Origin: Lachnospiraceae bacterium
GTDB lineage: Bacteria > Bacillota > Clostridia > Lachnospirales > Lachnospiraceae
Assembly (NCBI GenBank): GCA_024696005.1
Contig: JAILHF010000052.1
Location: forward strand, 186,001-250,000
Reading direction: 5' to 3'
DNA: 64,000 nt
The stretch's first letter is position 1, and each line of letters opens with the position of its first letter. This document shows positions 31,848 to 41,619 of this stretch, one piece after another. Made by a program: the position numbers and the translations under genes. Below the pieces are notes generated by a model that was not told where the DNA came from, did not search any database, and saw nothing but the letters and a program-made list of their open reading frames with translations.

Positions 31848-33845
31848 TCAGCCTTCCTTCCTGCGATACTGCGCCGCCATCTTCCTTTGGTTGAAAATGA
31901 TGATGCCCGCAATGATCACGGCAAACAAAAGCACCGCACACAGGCCTCCCGCAAAGCCCGCGCCGAAGCTGCCGCTTGTGATGAGCGTTCCGATCTGATA
32001 GACCAGAAAGCCCACGGTAAAACCGGTAGTCAGCTGCAATCCTATCGCTCCGCAGAGCCATTTCGCGGATTTCAGTTCGGAACTCATGGCCCCCAATGCC
32101 GCAACACAGGGCGGTGAATACAGATTAAACATGAGATAGGCAAGCGCCGCCACCCTGGTGATGCCCATGACCGCCGCAACACCCGTGCCATCTCCCACCA
32201 GCTCCATCTGCTCGGGATCCACCAGATTGGTGATCGCATAGACCGTTGCGATCGTGCCCACCACATTCTCTTTAGCGATGAACCCGCTGATCGCCGCTGC
32301 GGCAAGCTGCCAGGCAGCCACACCGACAACGGGAATGAGCAATACGGAAAAAGGGCCGGCAACGGATGCCAGGATGGAGGTATTCTCCATGCCCGCCTCC
32401 ACTTTCTCCAGCTTCCAGGTAAAGGCCTGCATGATCTGTACAAGCGTATTGCAGACCAGGATGACGGTCCCGGCCTTGATGATATAGGACTTGCCGCGTT
32501 CCAGCATGGATTTCAGCGCAAAGAGCAGGCTGGGCAGCTTATAATCCGGCAGCTCGATGATGAAATAACTCTTTTTGTATTTCGAAACGGTGATCGCCCT
32601 GACGAGCAGAGCGCCAAGAAGGATCAGCACGATGCCCAGCACATAGCAGACAAAACTCACCCAGGCAGCTTCCGGAAAGAACGCTCCCGCAAAGAGCGCG
32701 ATCACGGGAAGCTTGGCCCCGCAGGGCATGAAGGTCGCCAGCATCGCCGTGGCCCGTCTCTCCCTCTCATTGCGGATGGTACGGCAGGACATGACCGCGG
32801 GAACGCCGCAGCCCGTCCCGATCACCATGGGGATCACGGACTTGCCGGACAGGCCCACGCGCTTGAAGATGGGATCCAATACCACTGTGGCCCTCGACAT
32901 GTAGCCGCAGTCCTCCAGAAGCGCGATCAGAAAGTACATCACCATGACCAAAGGCAGAAAACCGACCACGGCCCCCACGCCGCCGATGATGCCGTCCACA
33001 AGAATGGCATAGAGCAGCGGATCGGCCCCCGCCATCCGCGCGCCCACCCAGCCCCCGAAGGAATCGATGCCCGCGGCCAGGATATCCGCCGCCCAGGTTC
33101 CCACGGTAGTCTGGGAAATAAAGAATACAAGAAACATGACCCCTGCAAAAATGGGGATCCCGATCACGGGATGCATGAGGACCCTGTCGATCGCGTCGCT
33201 CACGGTCCTGTCCTTCGTAAGGGTCCTGCGGACCTCCACTTCTTCCACGATCCGGTTCACGAATTCGAAACGTCTGCGATCGGCGGCCTCTACCGAGCTC
33301 TTGTCCTGCAGATCCACCTCTCCCTCATCAAAGGGGGCCGTCTGGGTCTGCCCGACAAGGCCGACCGCTTTGCTGACCAGCTCCGTGAGCCCCTTTCCTT
33401 CCGTGGATATGGTTTCCAGAACGGGGCAGCCCAGCTTTTCCGCAAGCTTGCCCGCATCAATGACATTGCCTTTTTTCCCGTTCACATCGCTTTTGTTCAG
33501 GGCGACCACCATGGGGATCCCCAGTTCCAGAAGCTGCGTCGTAAAGAAAAGGCTTCGGCTCAGATTGCTCGAATCCACGATATTGATGAGTGCGTCGGGC
33601 TTTTCGTTTTTGACATACGCGCTCGTGATGCTCTCCTCCGATGTAAACGGAGACATCGAATAGGCACCGGGCAGGTCGACCGCGATCAGCTCCCTTCCGG
33701 TGTCATTGAAATTCTTTTTGACGGGACTTTCCTTTTTGTCCACCGTAACACCGGCCCAGTTCCCGATCTGTTCACTGCGCCCGGTCAAAGCGTTGAACAT
33801 CGTGGTCTTTCCGCTGTTCGGATTTCCCGTTAATGCGATCCTCAT
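31848..33845 (-). CDS. feoB: ferrous iron transporter B
   Basis: A 665-residue Fe(II) transporter. The N-terminal G domain has G1 GNPNSGKTT (residues 7-15), G3 DLPGAYSM and G4 NKSD, followed by a GDI-like helical region and the membrane domain with the two Gate segments; the motif GTGCGVPAVMSCRT is typical. It imports Fe(II) across the cytoplasmic membrane under anaerobic conditions. Start chosen at 33845, with GAGGAG five bases upstream. It lies between feoA and the small Cys-rich protein, and the set is closed by the terminator at 31620. Confidence 0.96.
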   Translation of the reverse strand: MRIALTGNPNSGKTTMFNALTGRSEQIGNWAGVTVDKKESPVKKNFNDTGRELIAVDLPGAYSMSPFTSEESITSAYVKNEKPDALINIVDSSNLSRSLFFTTQLLELGIPMVVALNKSDVNGKKGNVIDAGKLAEKLGCPVLETISTEGKGLTELVSKAVGLVGQTQTAPFDEGEVDLQDKSSVEAADRRRFEFVNRIVEEVEVRRTLTKDRTVSDAIDRVLMHPVIGIPIFAGVMFLVFFISQTTVGTWAADILAAGIDSFGGWVGARMAGADPLLYAILVDGIIGGVGAVVGFLPLVMVMYFLIALLEDCGYMSRATVVLDPIFKRVGLSGKSVIPMVIGTGCGVPAVMSCRTIRNERERRATAMLATFMPCGAKLPVIALFAGAFFPEAAWVSFVCYVLGIVLILLGALLVRAITVSKYKKSYFIIELPDYKLPSLLFALKSMLERGKSYIIKAGTVILVCNTLVQIMQAFTWKLEKVEAGMENTSILASVAGPFSVLLIPVVGVAAWQLAAAAISGFIAKENVVGTIATVYAITNLVDPEQMELVGDGTGVAAVMGITRVAALAYLMFNLYSPPCVAALGAMSSELKSAKWLCGAIGLQLTTGFTVGFLVYQIGTLITSGSFGAGFAGGLCAVLLFAVIIAGIIIFNQRKMAAQYRRKEG

Positions 33846-33900
33846 GAAATCTCCTCGAAACATCAAAAAAATATATGCCCGTTGCTGGGCATATACTTTT

Positions 33901-34113
33901 TCAGATACGGATCCTTTCCGCCAGCTCGGGATCTATGTTATAGCGTGCATCCTTGACGGAGATCACCAGATTCTTCCGCCGGTCCACCACCGTGATCTTT
34001 TCACCGCTATAGCAGCCCAGGGAAAACAGAAAACTCTCCAGTTCCTCGTCGCCGTCAAGCTCCACCGACCTGATCTCGTATTCCTTTCCCAGTTCCGCAT
34101 CGTTCAGATTCAT
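33901..34113 (-). CDS. feoA: ferrous iron transport protein A
   Basis: A 70-residue SH3-like FeoA protein (MNLNDAELGKEYEIRSVEL, then LFSLGCYSGEKITVVDRRKN), which assists FeoB on the cytoplasmic side. Start at 34113 has GGAG nine bases upstream; the in-frame ATG 14 codons earlier has no such site. It begins the feo operon, 55 bases before feoB. Confidence 0.92.
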   Translation of the reverse strand: MNLNDAELGKEYEIRSVELDGDEELESFLFSLGCYSGEKITVVDRRKNLVISVKDARYNIDPELAERIRI

Positions 34114-34147
34114 TTTGTCTATCTCCCGTGAGCCTTCTTTAATATCC

Positions 34148-34200
34148 GTTAGCAATACCTATCTCCCGAATAATCATATTGCATTCCGGAAAAAAGTCAA
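34148..34200 (-). promoter_or_regulatory. promoter of the feo operon with possible operator
   Basis: TTGACT (34195-34200) and TATGAT (34173-34178) with a 16-base spacer on the minus strand. Just downstream, 34148-34161 reads TAGGTATTGCTAAC on the minus strand, a partial match to DtxR/IdeR-type iron boxes. No convincing Fur box is visible. The promoter is well supported, the operator weakly. Confidence 0.6.
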
Positions 34201-34268
34201 GCAGATTTTATACGGCTGACAGGGCCGCGGAGTGCTTGGCACGGGACAAAACGGCAATCGGGCGCCTG

Positions 34269-35669
34269 TCAGAAGATCCCTTTCAAAAAGGCTTCATATC
34301 CCCTGACCGCCTCATAAACATCCGCTTTGCTCGCGATCTCCCAGGGAGCGTGCATGTTCAGGATCGCGACGCCGCAATCGATCACTTCCATGCCGTACAA
34401 CGCCATGATGTAGGCGATGGTCCCGCCTCCTCCGACATCCACCTTGCCGAGCTCCGCCGTCTGGTAAGCAACCCCTGCATCATCCAGCACACGCCGTATC
34501 CTGGCGATGAATTCCGGATTGGCATCGTTGCTGCCGGATTTCCCGCGCGAGCCGGTGAACTTGTTAAAGACCAGTCCCTTTCCGAAGTATGCGGAATTCT
34601 TTTTCTCATAAGCCGAAGCATAGAGCGGATCGAAGGCTGCGCTCACATCGGAGGACAGCATGCGCGAATTTGCCAGGCAGCGGCGAAGCTTCAGCTCGTC
34701 ATGGCCGCCTGCCAGATCCAGAAGCTCTGCCACCGTATTCTCAAAGAAGCGGGAGCGCATTCCGGTCGCGCCCACACTGCCGATCTCTTCCTTGTCCACC
34801 AGCAGACAGCAGGCCGTATGGTCCGACTTTTCCACGTTCAGCATGGCTTTCAGGGAGGTAAACGCGCATATGCGGTCATCCTGCCCGTAACCGAGGACCA
34901 TGCTGCTATCCAGTCCGCTGTCCCTGGCCGGTCCGGCGGGGACCACTTCCAGCTCCGCCGAGCTTAAATCTTCCTCCTCGATCCCGTATTTATCCTTCAG
35001 AAGCTTCAGCACATTCTTCCTGACCGCTTCCTTTGTCTCTTTTTCCTCTTTTTTCTTATCCGTAAAGGGAATGCTTCCGAAGAGGATGTCCAGGTTCTCG
35101 CCCTCGATCACCTTGGAAGCTTTCTTCTCCATGTTGTCCGCCGAAAGATGGATCAGCAGATCCGTGATGCAGAAAACAGGCTCATTCTCCTCTTCCCCGA
35201 TGCTGATGTTAATGACCTTTCCGTCCTTTCGTACCACGACACCATGGATCGCAAGGGGGATCGTTACCCACTGGTATTTCTTGATCCCGCCGTAATAATG
35301 CGTATCCAGATACGCGAAACCGTTGTCTTCATACAGAGGATTCTGCTTTACATCGATGCGGGGGCTGTCGATATGCGCACCCAGGATCGCCATCCCCTTC
35401 TCCAGGGGCTCTTTCCCGATCCGAAAGAGCGCGACCATCTTGTTCATGTTCACTGCGTAAACCTTATCCCCGGCTTTGAGGCTGCGCCCCTTGGCGATCA
35501 GCTCCTTTATGTCTTTGTATCCGGCCGCTTCGGCCATCTCCACAGTCATGGATGTGCAGAGGCGCTCGGTCTTCCCTCTTGTCAGAAAAGCCTTGTACTC
35601 CCCGCAGAGTTTTTCCATTTCCTTTTTATCTTTTGCACTGTATGATTCCCATACCGTTTTCTTTTCCAT
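34269..35669 (-). CDS. M18 family aminopeptidase
   Basis: A 466-residue cytoplasmic metallopeptidase that removes N-terminal acidic and other residues from peptides. Metal and catalytic landmarks: GAHIDSPRID near residue 95, LGYGQDDR, LVDKEEIGS with the Glu pair, SSDVSAAFDP, and the terminal LNMHAPWEIAS with the last metal-binding His. Length and order fit the bacterial M18 family, which assembles into large oligomers. GGAGG lies seven bases before the ATG. It is 15 bases after the gpsA stop and thus the last gene of the DUF512-der-plsY-gpsA run. A partial inverted repeat, CTGACAGG/CCTGTCAG, spans 34216-34272 after it. Confidence 0.92.
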   Translation of the reverse strand: MEKKTVWESYSAKDKKEMEKLCGEYKAFLTRGKTERLCTSMTVEMAEAAGYKDIKELIAKGRSLKAGDKVYAVNMNKMVALFRIGKEPLEKGMAILGAHIDSPRIDVKQNPLYEDNGFAYLDTHYYGGIKKYQWVTIPLAIHGVVVRKDGKVINISIGEEENEPVFCITDLLIHLSADNMEKKASKVIEGENLDILFGSIPFTDKKKEEKETKEAVRKNVLKLLKDKYGIEEEDLSSAELEVVPAGPARDSGLDSSMVLGYGQDDRICAFTSLKAMLNVEKSDHTACCLLVDKEEIGSVGATGMRSRFFENTVAELLDLAGGHDELKLRRCLANSRMLSSDVSAAFDPLYASAYEKKNSAYFGKGLVFNKFTGSRGKSGSNDANPEFIARIRRVLDDAGVAYQTAELGKVDVGGGGTIAYIMALYGMEVIDCGVAILNMHAPWEIASKADVYEAVRGYEAFLKGIF

Positions 35670-35684
35670 GATAATGCCTCCTTC

Positions 35685-36698
35685 TCAGTTCTTCCACGGC
35701 AGTGCGGAATGCTCGCTCTTTTTGTCCCGCAGCATCAGTTCGCGCACGGCTTCCTTCACCGGCTTGTCATCAAAAAGTATGTGATTGACCTGTTCCACGA
35801 TCGGCATCTCGACGCCGTATTTTTTTGCCAGCGCCATCGCCGCCTTGGCGGAATAGACACCCTCAACCACCATCTTCACTTCATCCATGGCCTCCTTCGG
35901 GCTCTTTCCCTGGCCCATCAGATAGCCTGCCTTGCGGTTTCTTGAATGCACGGATGCGCAGGTGACGATCAGATCGCCCATGCCCGTGAGCCCGGAAAAG
36001 CTCTCGGCCGCGCCGCCCATCGCGATCCCCAGCCGGCTGATCTCCGCCAGTCCGCGGGTGATCAGCGCCGCTTTGGTATTATCGCCGTAGCCGAGCCCGT
36101 CCGCCATTCCGGCCGCCAGGGCGACCACATTCTTCAGGGCTGCGCCCAGCTCCACGCCCAGCACATCCGGCGAAGTATACACACGGAAAACCTCGGAAGA
36201 AAAGATCTCCTGCACAAATTCGGCAGTCTCGCGCTTTTCGGCCGCCGCCACGATCGTCGTCGGAAGGCCGCGCCCCACTTCCTCGGCGTGTGTCGGGCCG
36301 GACAGGACCGCCACCTCCGCCTGCGGGATCTCCTCCTTGATCTGCCTGTCCAGGGTCAGGAGCGTGCTCTCCTCTATCCCTTTTGCCACGTTTACGATGA
36401 TCTGGCCCTCTTTCACAAAGCCTTTCATCTCCGCAGCGGTCTTTCTCGTAAAGATCGAAGGAACTGCCATCACCAGAAGAGCCTTGTCCCGGCAGGCCTC
36501 TTCCAGATCCTTGGTAAAGGATATCGCCGGACCAAGCTTTACGCCGGGAAGCTTATCCTTATGCTCCCTCTCACGGGAAAGCATGTCGATCTCGTCGGGT
36601 AAAGCCGACCAGACCAGCACCTCATGTCCGTTATTCGACAAAAGCCAGGAAAGTGCTATCCCCCAGCTGCCTGCACCGATGATCGCAATCTTTGCCAT
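35685..36698 (-). CDS. gpsA: NAD(P)H-dependent glycerol-3-phosphate dehydrogenase
   Basis: Makes sn-glycerol 3-phosphate from dihydroxyacetone phosphate for phospholipid synthesis. The 337-residue protein starts with the Rossmann motif GAGSWGIALSWLL, and has the conserved SGPTHAEEV and the lysine-containing ALKNVVALAAGMADGLGYGDNTK region. AGGGGG precedes the ATG. It follows plsY, the next enzyme in the pathway, after 12 bases, so the two are co-expressed. Confidence 0.96.
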   Translation of the reverse strand: MAKIAIIGAGSWGIALSWLLSNNGHEVLVWSALPDEIDMLSREREHKDKLPGVKLGPAISFTKDLEEACRDKALLVMAVPSIFTRKTAAEMKGFVKEGQIIVNVAKGIEESTLLTLDRQIKEEIPQAEVAVLSGPTHAEEVGRGLPTTIVAAAEKRETAEFVQEIFSSEVFRVYTSPDVLGVELGAALKNVVALAAGMADGLGYGDNTKAALITRGLAEISRLGIAMGGAAESFSGLTGMGDLIVTCASVHSRNRKAGYLMGQGKSPKEAMDEVKMVVEGVYSAKAAMALAKKYGVEMPIVEQVNHILFDDKPVKEAVRELMLRDKKSEHSALPWKN

Positions 36699-36710
36699 AA
36701 CGTTTCCCCC

Positions 36711-37412
36711 TTATTCCGCCTTATTTTTTTTGAAAAGATAGGTCTTTCTCTCTTCTCCGCGAAGCAGTTTTTTGATATTCTCCCGATGCCTGATAAAAGC
36801 CATCAGCGTGATCACAAACGCAACCACATACATCTCGATCCGGATTTCGAACGGTATCTCCGTAAAATACACGATCCTTCCGGGCAGATGAAAACGCCCG
36901 AACCAGCCAAGCTCCCCCATCAGTATGGTCTCAACAAAAAAGGCTGCAGTCAGAGTCAGGGAAGCCAGCGACACATAATTGGTCAAGGCAAAGAGCCCGA
37001 AAAAGATCACCAGGTCGATGGGCACATACAGCCAATGGAACGCAAGGATCATGCCGCTCATGGCAGCGATCCCCTTTCCGCCCTTGAACCCGAGATAGAA
37101 GGGAAAATTATGGCCCAGAATGCAGCCCAGTCCCGCATACAGCTTCAGCAGATAGAGATGCTCCGGAAGACTCTTCCTGAAAAGATAGTAAACTACCACC
37201 ACCGCCAGGATAGACTTGGCGAGATCACCGATGAATACATACAATCCTGCCTTTTTTCCCAGCACGCGAAGGGTATTGGTGGTACCGGCGTTCCCGCTCC
37301 CCTTTTCACGTATGTCGATCCCGTTGGCTTTTCCGACGAAGAACGCCGTCTGAAAATTCCCGAACAGATAACCGATCACCAGACAGATGATCCGCGCCAC
37401 GATGGTATTCAT
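36711..37412 (-). CDS. plsY: glycerol-3-phosphate acyltransferase PlsY
   Basis: Adds an acyl group from acyl phosphate to glycerol 3-phosphate, the first step of phospholipid synthesis. The 233-residue polytopic membrane protein has the substrate motif KGSGNAGTTNTLRVLG and the later GHNFPFYLGFKGGKGIA characteristic of PlsY. The start at MNTIVARII (37412) has AGGA five bases upstream. The tail after residue 205 is basic, on the cytoplasmic side. It lies between der and gpsA. Confidence 0.95.
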   Translation of the reverse strand: MNTIVARIICLVIGYLFGNFQTAFFVGKANGIDIREKGSGNAGTTNTLRVLGKKAGLYVFIGDLAKSILAVVVVYYLFRKSLPEHLYLLKLYAGLGCILGHNFPFYLGFKGGKGIAAMSGMILAFHWLYVPIDLVIFFGLFALTNYVSLASLTLTAAFFVETILMGELGWFGRFHLPGRIVYFTEIPFEIRIEMYVVAFVITLMAFIRHRENIKKLLRGEERKTYLFKKNKAE

Positions 37413-37472
37413 GCATGTCCTTCCTTCCAAAGTCATTCGCGGCTTATCCTTCGCCGCGCCCGTTTCCTGCTC

Positions 37473-38798
37473 CTACTCCCCTTTTCGCTCTCTGACGATG
37501 AAGCGCAGGGGCGTCCCGGCAAATCCGAATGCCTCGCGGATACGGTTTTCCAGATAGCGCACATAGGAAAAATGCATCAATTCCTTGTCATTTACAAAGA
37601 TAACAAAGGTAGGCGGCTTGACCGCCACCTGCGTGACATAAAAGATCCTGAGCCTTTTGCCCTTGTCCGAAGGCGGCTGCTGGAGAGCCACAGCTTCGCT
37701 CACGATCTCGTTGAGCACACCGGTGGCGATCCGCATCGCATGATTCTCGATCACCGCGTCGATCATGTCGTAAAGCTTCGGCAGACGCTGTCCGGTCTCG
37801 GCCGACACAAAAAGCAGCTCCGCATACGGCATGAAGGCCAGCGTATCACGGATCTTCTTGGTAAACTCGTTTACGGTACTGTTGTCCTTCTCGATCAGGT
37901 CCCACTTGTTGACGGCAACGATCATTCCCTTGCCGCGCTCGTGGGCGATCCCGGCGATCTTGGCATCCTGCTCGGTGACACCTTCCTTCGCATCGATCAC
38001 AAGAACCGCAACATCTGCCCGTTCCACGGCACTCACGGTACGCACGATCATGAACTTTTCGAGCTCTTCCCTGATCTTGCTCTTGCGCCTGAGGCCCGCG
38101 GTATCGATGAATACATATTCCTTCCCGTTTCTCTTTACACGGGTATCCACGGCATCGCGCGTCGTGCCGGCAATGTCCGAAACGATCAGGCGGTTTTCGC
38201 CCAGCAGACGGTTGATGATCGAGGATTTTCCGACATTCGGTTTCCCGATGATGGCGATCTTCGGTTCATCCTCCTCTTCTTCCTCTCCCGCACTCTCGGG
38301 AAAGTACTCCAAAAGCTTGTCCAGAAGATCTCCCAGTCCCTGCTTCTCCGCCGAGGAGATGGGATAGGGATCGTCAAGCCCCAGGTTATAGAACTCGTAG
38401 ACATCGGCAGACTGCTTCTCGTAGCTGTCCACCTTGTTGACGACCAGGATCACGGGTTTTCCGGAACGGCGCAGCATGTCCGCCACCTTATCGTCCGCAT
38501 CCACCAGTCCCTGGCGCACATCCGTCATGAAAAGGATCACATCCGCCGTGTCAATGGCGATCTGTGCCTGTTCCCGCATCTGCGAAAGTATGATATCCTT
38601 GCTGTCCGGCTCGATGCCTCCGGTATCGATCAGGGTAAAGCTGCGTCCGAGCCATTCCACGTCCGTATAAAGCCGGTCTCTCGTGATCCCGGGCGTATCC
38701 TTTACGATCGAAAGCCGTTCCCCGGCCAGCGCGTTAAAAAAAGTCGATTTTCCCACATTCGGCCGGCCGACTACCGCCACCACCGGTTTACGTTTCAT
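37473..38798 (-). CDS. der: ribosome-assembly GTPase Der (EngA)
   Basis: A 441-residue protein with two tandem GTPase domains and a C-terminal KH-like domain. First domain: GRPNVGKST (residues 11-19), DTGG and NKVD; second: GKPNVGKSS, DTAG and NKWD. Der assists maturation of the 50S subunit. Its start codon is inside the last codons of the DUF512 gene (11-base overlap), so translation is coupled. The arrangement DUF512-der-plsY-gpsA is conserved in Clostridia. Confidence 0.97.
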   Translation of the reverse strand: MKRKPVVAVVGRPNVGKSTFFNALAGERLSIVKDTPGITRDRLYTDVEWLGRSFTLIDTGGIEPDSKDIILSQMREQAQIAIDTADVILFMTDVRQGLVDADDKVADMLRRSGKPVILVVNKVDSYEKQSADVYEFYNLGLDDPYPISSAEKQGLGDLLDKLLEYFPESAGEEEEEDEPKIAIIGKPNVGKSSIINRLLGENRLIVSDIAGTTRDAVDTRVKRNGKEYVFIDTAGLRRKSKIREELEKFMIVRTVSAVERADVAVLVIDAKEGVTEQDAKIAGIAHERGKGMIVAVNKWDLIEKDNSTVNEFTKKIRDTLAFMPYAELLFVSAETGQRLPKLYDMIDAVIENHAMRIATGVLNEIVSEAVALQQPPSDKGKRLRIFYVTQVAVKPPTFVIFVNDKELMHFSYVRYLENRIREAFGFAGTPLRFIVRERKGE

Positions 38799-40173
38799 CC
38801 TTCACCTCTCCGGAATATTCGTAAGGATTGACATCCTCCGTGTCATCTCCGCTCTGTTCCTGTCCCAGGATAGCCCTGATCAGGTCCATACCGTTCGATT
38901 TTACAATAGTCACCTTCGTTTGTAAAGCCGTCTCCACCTGCGTGCGGGTCACATCATCCAGGAAGATCTCCGTCCCCGAGCGGAACATCGAGGAAGGAAG
39001 CAGAAGCTCTTCCCCCTTTTCCTTCTCCTTCAGCTGGGCCATCAGATCCTGCCCCGTGATCAGGCCGGATACCGTGATCCTCTCCCCGAAGAAATCGTTA
39101 CGGATCCAGTAAAGGTGAATGTCCACTTCCGGATATACCCTGCCCACTTCCTTCATGAGACGCTGCATCGTCGGATAGGCGCTCTTGCCGCAGGCGATCG
39201 AGATGCTTCTCCGGATATCCGTCCCGTATATCATGGCCGCCTGGGGCAGAAACGAGCGGATCTCCTCGCTCAGCAGCCTTATCATGCCCACTCCGTTTTC
39301 CAGCTGTAGATAGCCGTCGTAGCGTTCCTCTTCCGGCACCTCCCGTTCAGCCGTGATATACCACTCATCCGAGGCGTGCACAAAATGCAGCCCGGTCTGC
39401 TCATATGCTCTTTTCTGAAAGGCCTCGATCTGGTCAATGACCTTTTCCGCATCCTCCTTCCCGAAGGGTTCCAGCGGATGCAGCTTGTCCCGGTATTTTG
39501 TAAGGCCCGTAGGCACCACGGATACGCTCTGCATCACCGGCGCATACTTCAGGAGCTCGTTCATCGTGTATTCCAGATGCTCCCCGTCATTGACATTCTT
39601 GCAGAGCACGATCTGGCCGTTCATCGTGATGCCGGCCGCATGGAAATCATCCAGATATTTCAGCACTCTTCCGGAATTGGGGTTTTTGAGCATGAACACC
39701 CTAAGCTCCGGCTCCATGGTATGAACGGAGATGTTGATGGGCTCCATGTGGTACCGGATCAGGCGTTCCACATCCGCATCCTTCAGATTGGTCAGGGTCA
39801 CGTAATTGCCCTGCAGGAAGGAGAGTCTGGTATCGTCATCCTTGAAATACAGGGTCGGTCGCATGCACGGCGGATTCTGGTCGATAAAGCAGAAGATGCA
39901 CTTGTTCTTGCAGGAATGCGCCTGGTCCATGAGGCCTTCATCAAAGATCAGCCCCATGTCCTCGTCTGCCTCTTTTTCCACCTCCAGCAGCCATTCCTCA
40001 CCGTCTGCCTTGCGGATCAGGACCTCAATGTATTCCTCCATGCAAAGAAAATCGAAGTCAAAAACATCTTCGATCTCCTTGTCATTGATCGCCAGAAGCA
40101 CATCGCCGGGTTCGATCCCCAGCTCTTCCCCTATGCTCCCCGCTTTCACTTTGATGATCGTATGCTCCTTCAT
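38788..40173 (-). CDS. DUF512 family protein (PDZ plus radical-SAM-like)
   Basis: A 461-residue protein of the DUF512 family. Residues 1-70 form a PDZ-like domain (SIGEELGIEPGDVLLAIND). Cysteines CKNKCIFCF at about residues 87-95 have a C-x3-C-x2-C spacing like a radical SAM cluster, and a further conserved Cys occurs in DQNPPCMRP. The C-terminal half is the DUF512 domain proper. Its biochemical role is unknown; constant linkage with der hints at a link to ribosome assembly or RNA/protein modification. Start at 40173 has GAGG six bases upstream; an upstream extension would run through the tyrS terminator and is excluded. Confidence 0.92.
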   Translation of the reverse strand: MKEHTIIKVKAGSIGEELGIEPGDVLLAINDKEIEDVFDFDFLCMEEYIEVLIRKADGEEWLLEVEKEADEDMGLIFDEGLMDQAHSCKNKCIFCFIDQNPPCMRPTLYFKDDDTRLSFLQGNYVTLTNLKDADVERLIRYHMEPINISVHTMEPELRVFMLKNPNSGRVLKYLDDFHAAGITMNGQIVLCKNVNDGEHLEYTMNELLKYAPVMQSVSVVPTGLTKYRDKLHPLEPFGKEDAEKVIDQIEAFQKRAYEQTGLHFVHASDEWYITAEREVPEEERYDGYLQLENGVGMIRLLSEEIRSFLPQAAMIYGTDIRRSISIACGKSAYPTMQRLMKEVGRVYPEVDIHLYWIRNDFFGERITVSGLITGQDLMAQLKEKEKGEELLLPSSMFRSGTEIFLDDVTRTQVETALQTKVTIVKSNGMDLIRAILGQEQSGDDTEDVNPYEYSGEVKDET

Positions 40174-40224
40174 GCAGGTCCTCTGAAGATGGCTTTCCGC
40201 CCGGATGCCGTCCTTCTTCGCTCC

Positions 40225-40254
40225 AAAAAAGGGGGAGCGCCGCCGCACTCCCCC
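40225..40254 (-). terminator. rho-independent terminator of tyrS
   Basis: GGGGGAG (40231-40237) pairs with CTCCCCC (40248-40254); the minus-strand RNA then has six U residues (40225-40230). Confidence 0.88.
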
Positions 40255-40267
40255 GAGATCTTCCTTT

Positions 40268-41491
40268 TTATGCCAGCGTATATTTCATGAAACTCTTCTT
40301 GCCCTTTTTCAGGACGAAATCACCATCAAAGTCTTCCCGGCTGAAGCTGTGGTGGATATCGGCGATCTTTTCGCCGTTCACGCTCACACCGCCCTGCTCC
40401 ACATTCCTTCTGGCATCCCCGCGGGAACCCGCCAGTGAAGCCTTTACCAGAAGCGTGATCACGTCCACCGCCCCGTCGGTAAAGTCCTCGGGATTCAGGA
40501 TCGTGGTAGGCATGTTCTCGGAATTGCCGCCGCCCGAGAAAAGCGCATGACTCGCTTCCTTCGCCTTGTCGGCCTCCTCCTTCCCGTGCACCAGGTTCGT
40601 CAGTTCCCAGGCCAGGATCTCCTTTGCTTCGTTGAGCTGCGAACCTTCCCAGGCATCCATCTCGCGGATCTGCTCCATGGGCAGGAAGGTCAGCATGCGG
40701 ATGCACTTGAGCACATCGGCATCGGCGATGTTCCTCCAGTACTGGAAGAATTCGAAAGGAGTGGTCTTGCTCGCATCCAGCCAGACGGCACCCTTTTCGG
40801 TCTTGCCCATCTTCTTACCCTCGGAATTGAGCAGGAGCACCTGTGTCATCGCATAGGCATCCTTGCCCAGCTTGCGCCGGATCAGCTCGGTTCCTGCCAG
40901 CATGTTCGACCACTGGTCATCCCCGCCGAACTGCATGTTGCAGCCGTACTTCTGGAACAGGGTGTAGAAATCGTATGCCTGCATGATCATGTAGTTGAAC
41001 TCCAGGAAGGTAAGCCCCTTCTCCATGCGCTGCTTGTAGCACTCGGCACGGAGCATGTTATTGACCGAGAAATGTGCGCCCACTTCCCGTAAAAGCTCGA
41101 CATAGTTCAGCTTCATGAGCCAGTCCGCATTGTTGACCAGTCTGGCCTTGCCTTCACCGAACTCGATGAAACGGCTCATCTGTACCTTGAAGCAGTCGAT
41201 GTTGTGCTGGATCTGCTCGGGTGTCAGCATCTTGCGCATGTCGGTCTTGCCCGAAGGATCGCCGATCATGCCGGTGCCGCCGCCCAGAAGCGCGATGGGC
41301 TTGTTCCCTGCCTGCTGCATGCGCCGCATCAGGCAAAGTGCCATGAAGTGTCCCACATGCAGGGAATCCGCCGTGGGATCGAAACCGATATAGAAGACGG
41401 CCTTTCCGTTATTGATCAGCTCACGGATCTCCTTTTCGTCCGTAAGCTGTGCCAGAAGGCCTCTTTCCTTTAATTCTTCAAAAATCTCCAT
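40268..41491 (-). CDS. tyrS: tyrosyl-tRNA synthetase
   Basis: Charges tRNA-Tyr. The 407-residue class I synthetase shows the HIGH-type motif LHVGHFMAL, the KMSKS-type motif KKMGKTEKG, the tyrosine-binding QFGGDDQWSN region, and a C-terminal S4 RNA-binding domain (GGVSVNGEKI). Three ATGs are clustered; Met at 41491 (MEIFEELKERG) lies 10 bases after GGGAGG, whereas the ATG at 41500 is only one base from it. No T-box leader was found upstream; the gap to the SGNH gene is about 130 bases. Confidence 0.96.
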   Translation of the reverse strand: MEIFEELKERGLLAQLTDEKEIRELINNGKAVFYIGFDPTADSLHVGHFMALCLMRRMQQAGNKPIALLGGGTGMIGDPSGKTDMRKMLTPEQIQHNIDCFKVQMSRFIEFGEGKARLVNNADWLMKLNYVELLREVGAHFSVNNMLRAECYKQRMEKGLTFLEFNYMIMQAYDFYTLFQKYGCNMQFGGDDQWSNMLAGTELIRRKLGKDAYAMTQVLLLNSEGKKMGKTEKGAVWLDASKTTPFEFFQYWRNIADADVLKCIRMLTFLPMEQIREMDAWEGSQLNEAKEILAWELTNLVHGKEEADKAKEASHALFSGGGNSENMPTTILNPEDFTDGAVDVITLLVKASLAGSRGDARRNVEQGGVSVNGEKIADIHHSFSREDFDGDFVLKKGKKSFMKYTLA

Positions 41492-41619
41492 TTTATTCAT
41501 TCCTCCCGTATGCCGTTTCGCAAAAACCGCTTCCGGCTTTTTATTCTGTGTCATTCACTGCCTGTCATCCGCCGATGCGGTATCGCCATTCCTCCATGTC
41601 CCTGGCACGATACAGGACT

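Noticed and set aside
34114-34200. Fur box at the feo promoter
   Set aside because: Only scattered A/T matches to GATAATGATTATCATTATC; the partial DtxR-like match is slightly better but still weak.
40173-40248. N-terminal extension of the DUF512 protein
   Set aside because: It would read through the tyrS terminator hairpin, and the ribosome site points to the ATG at 40173.
41492-41619. T-box leader upstream of tyrS
   Set aside because: The gap is too short and no T-box sequence (AGGGTGGnACCGCG) or specifier hairpin is present.
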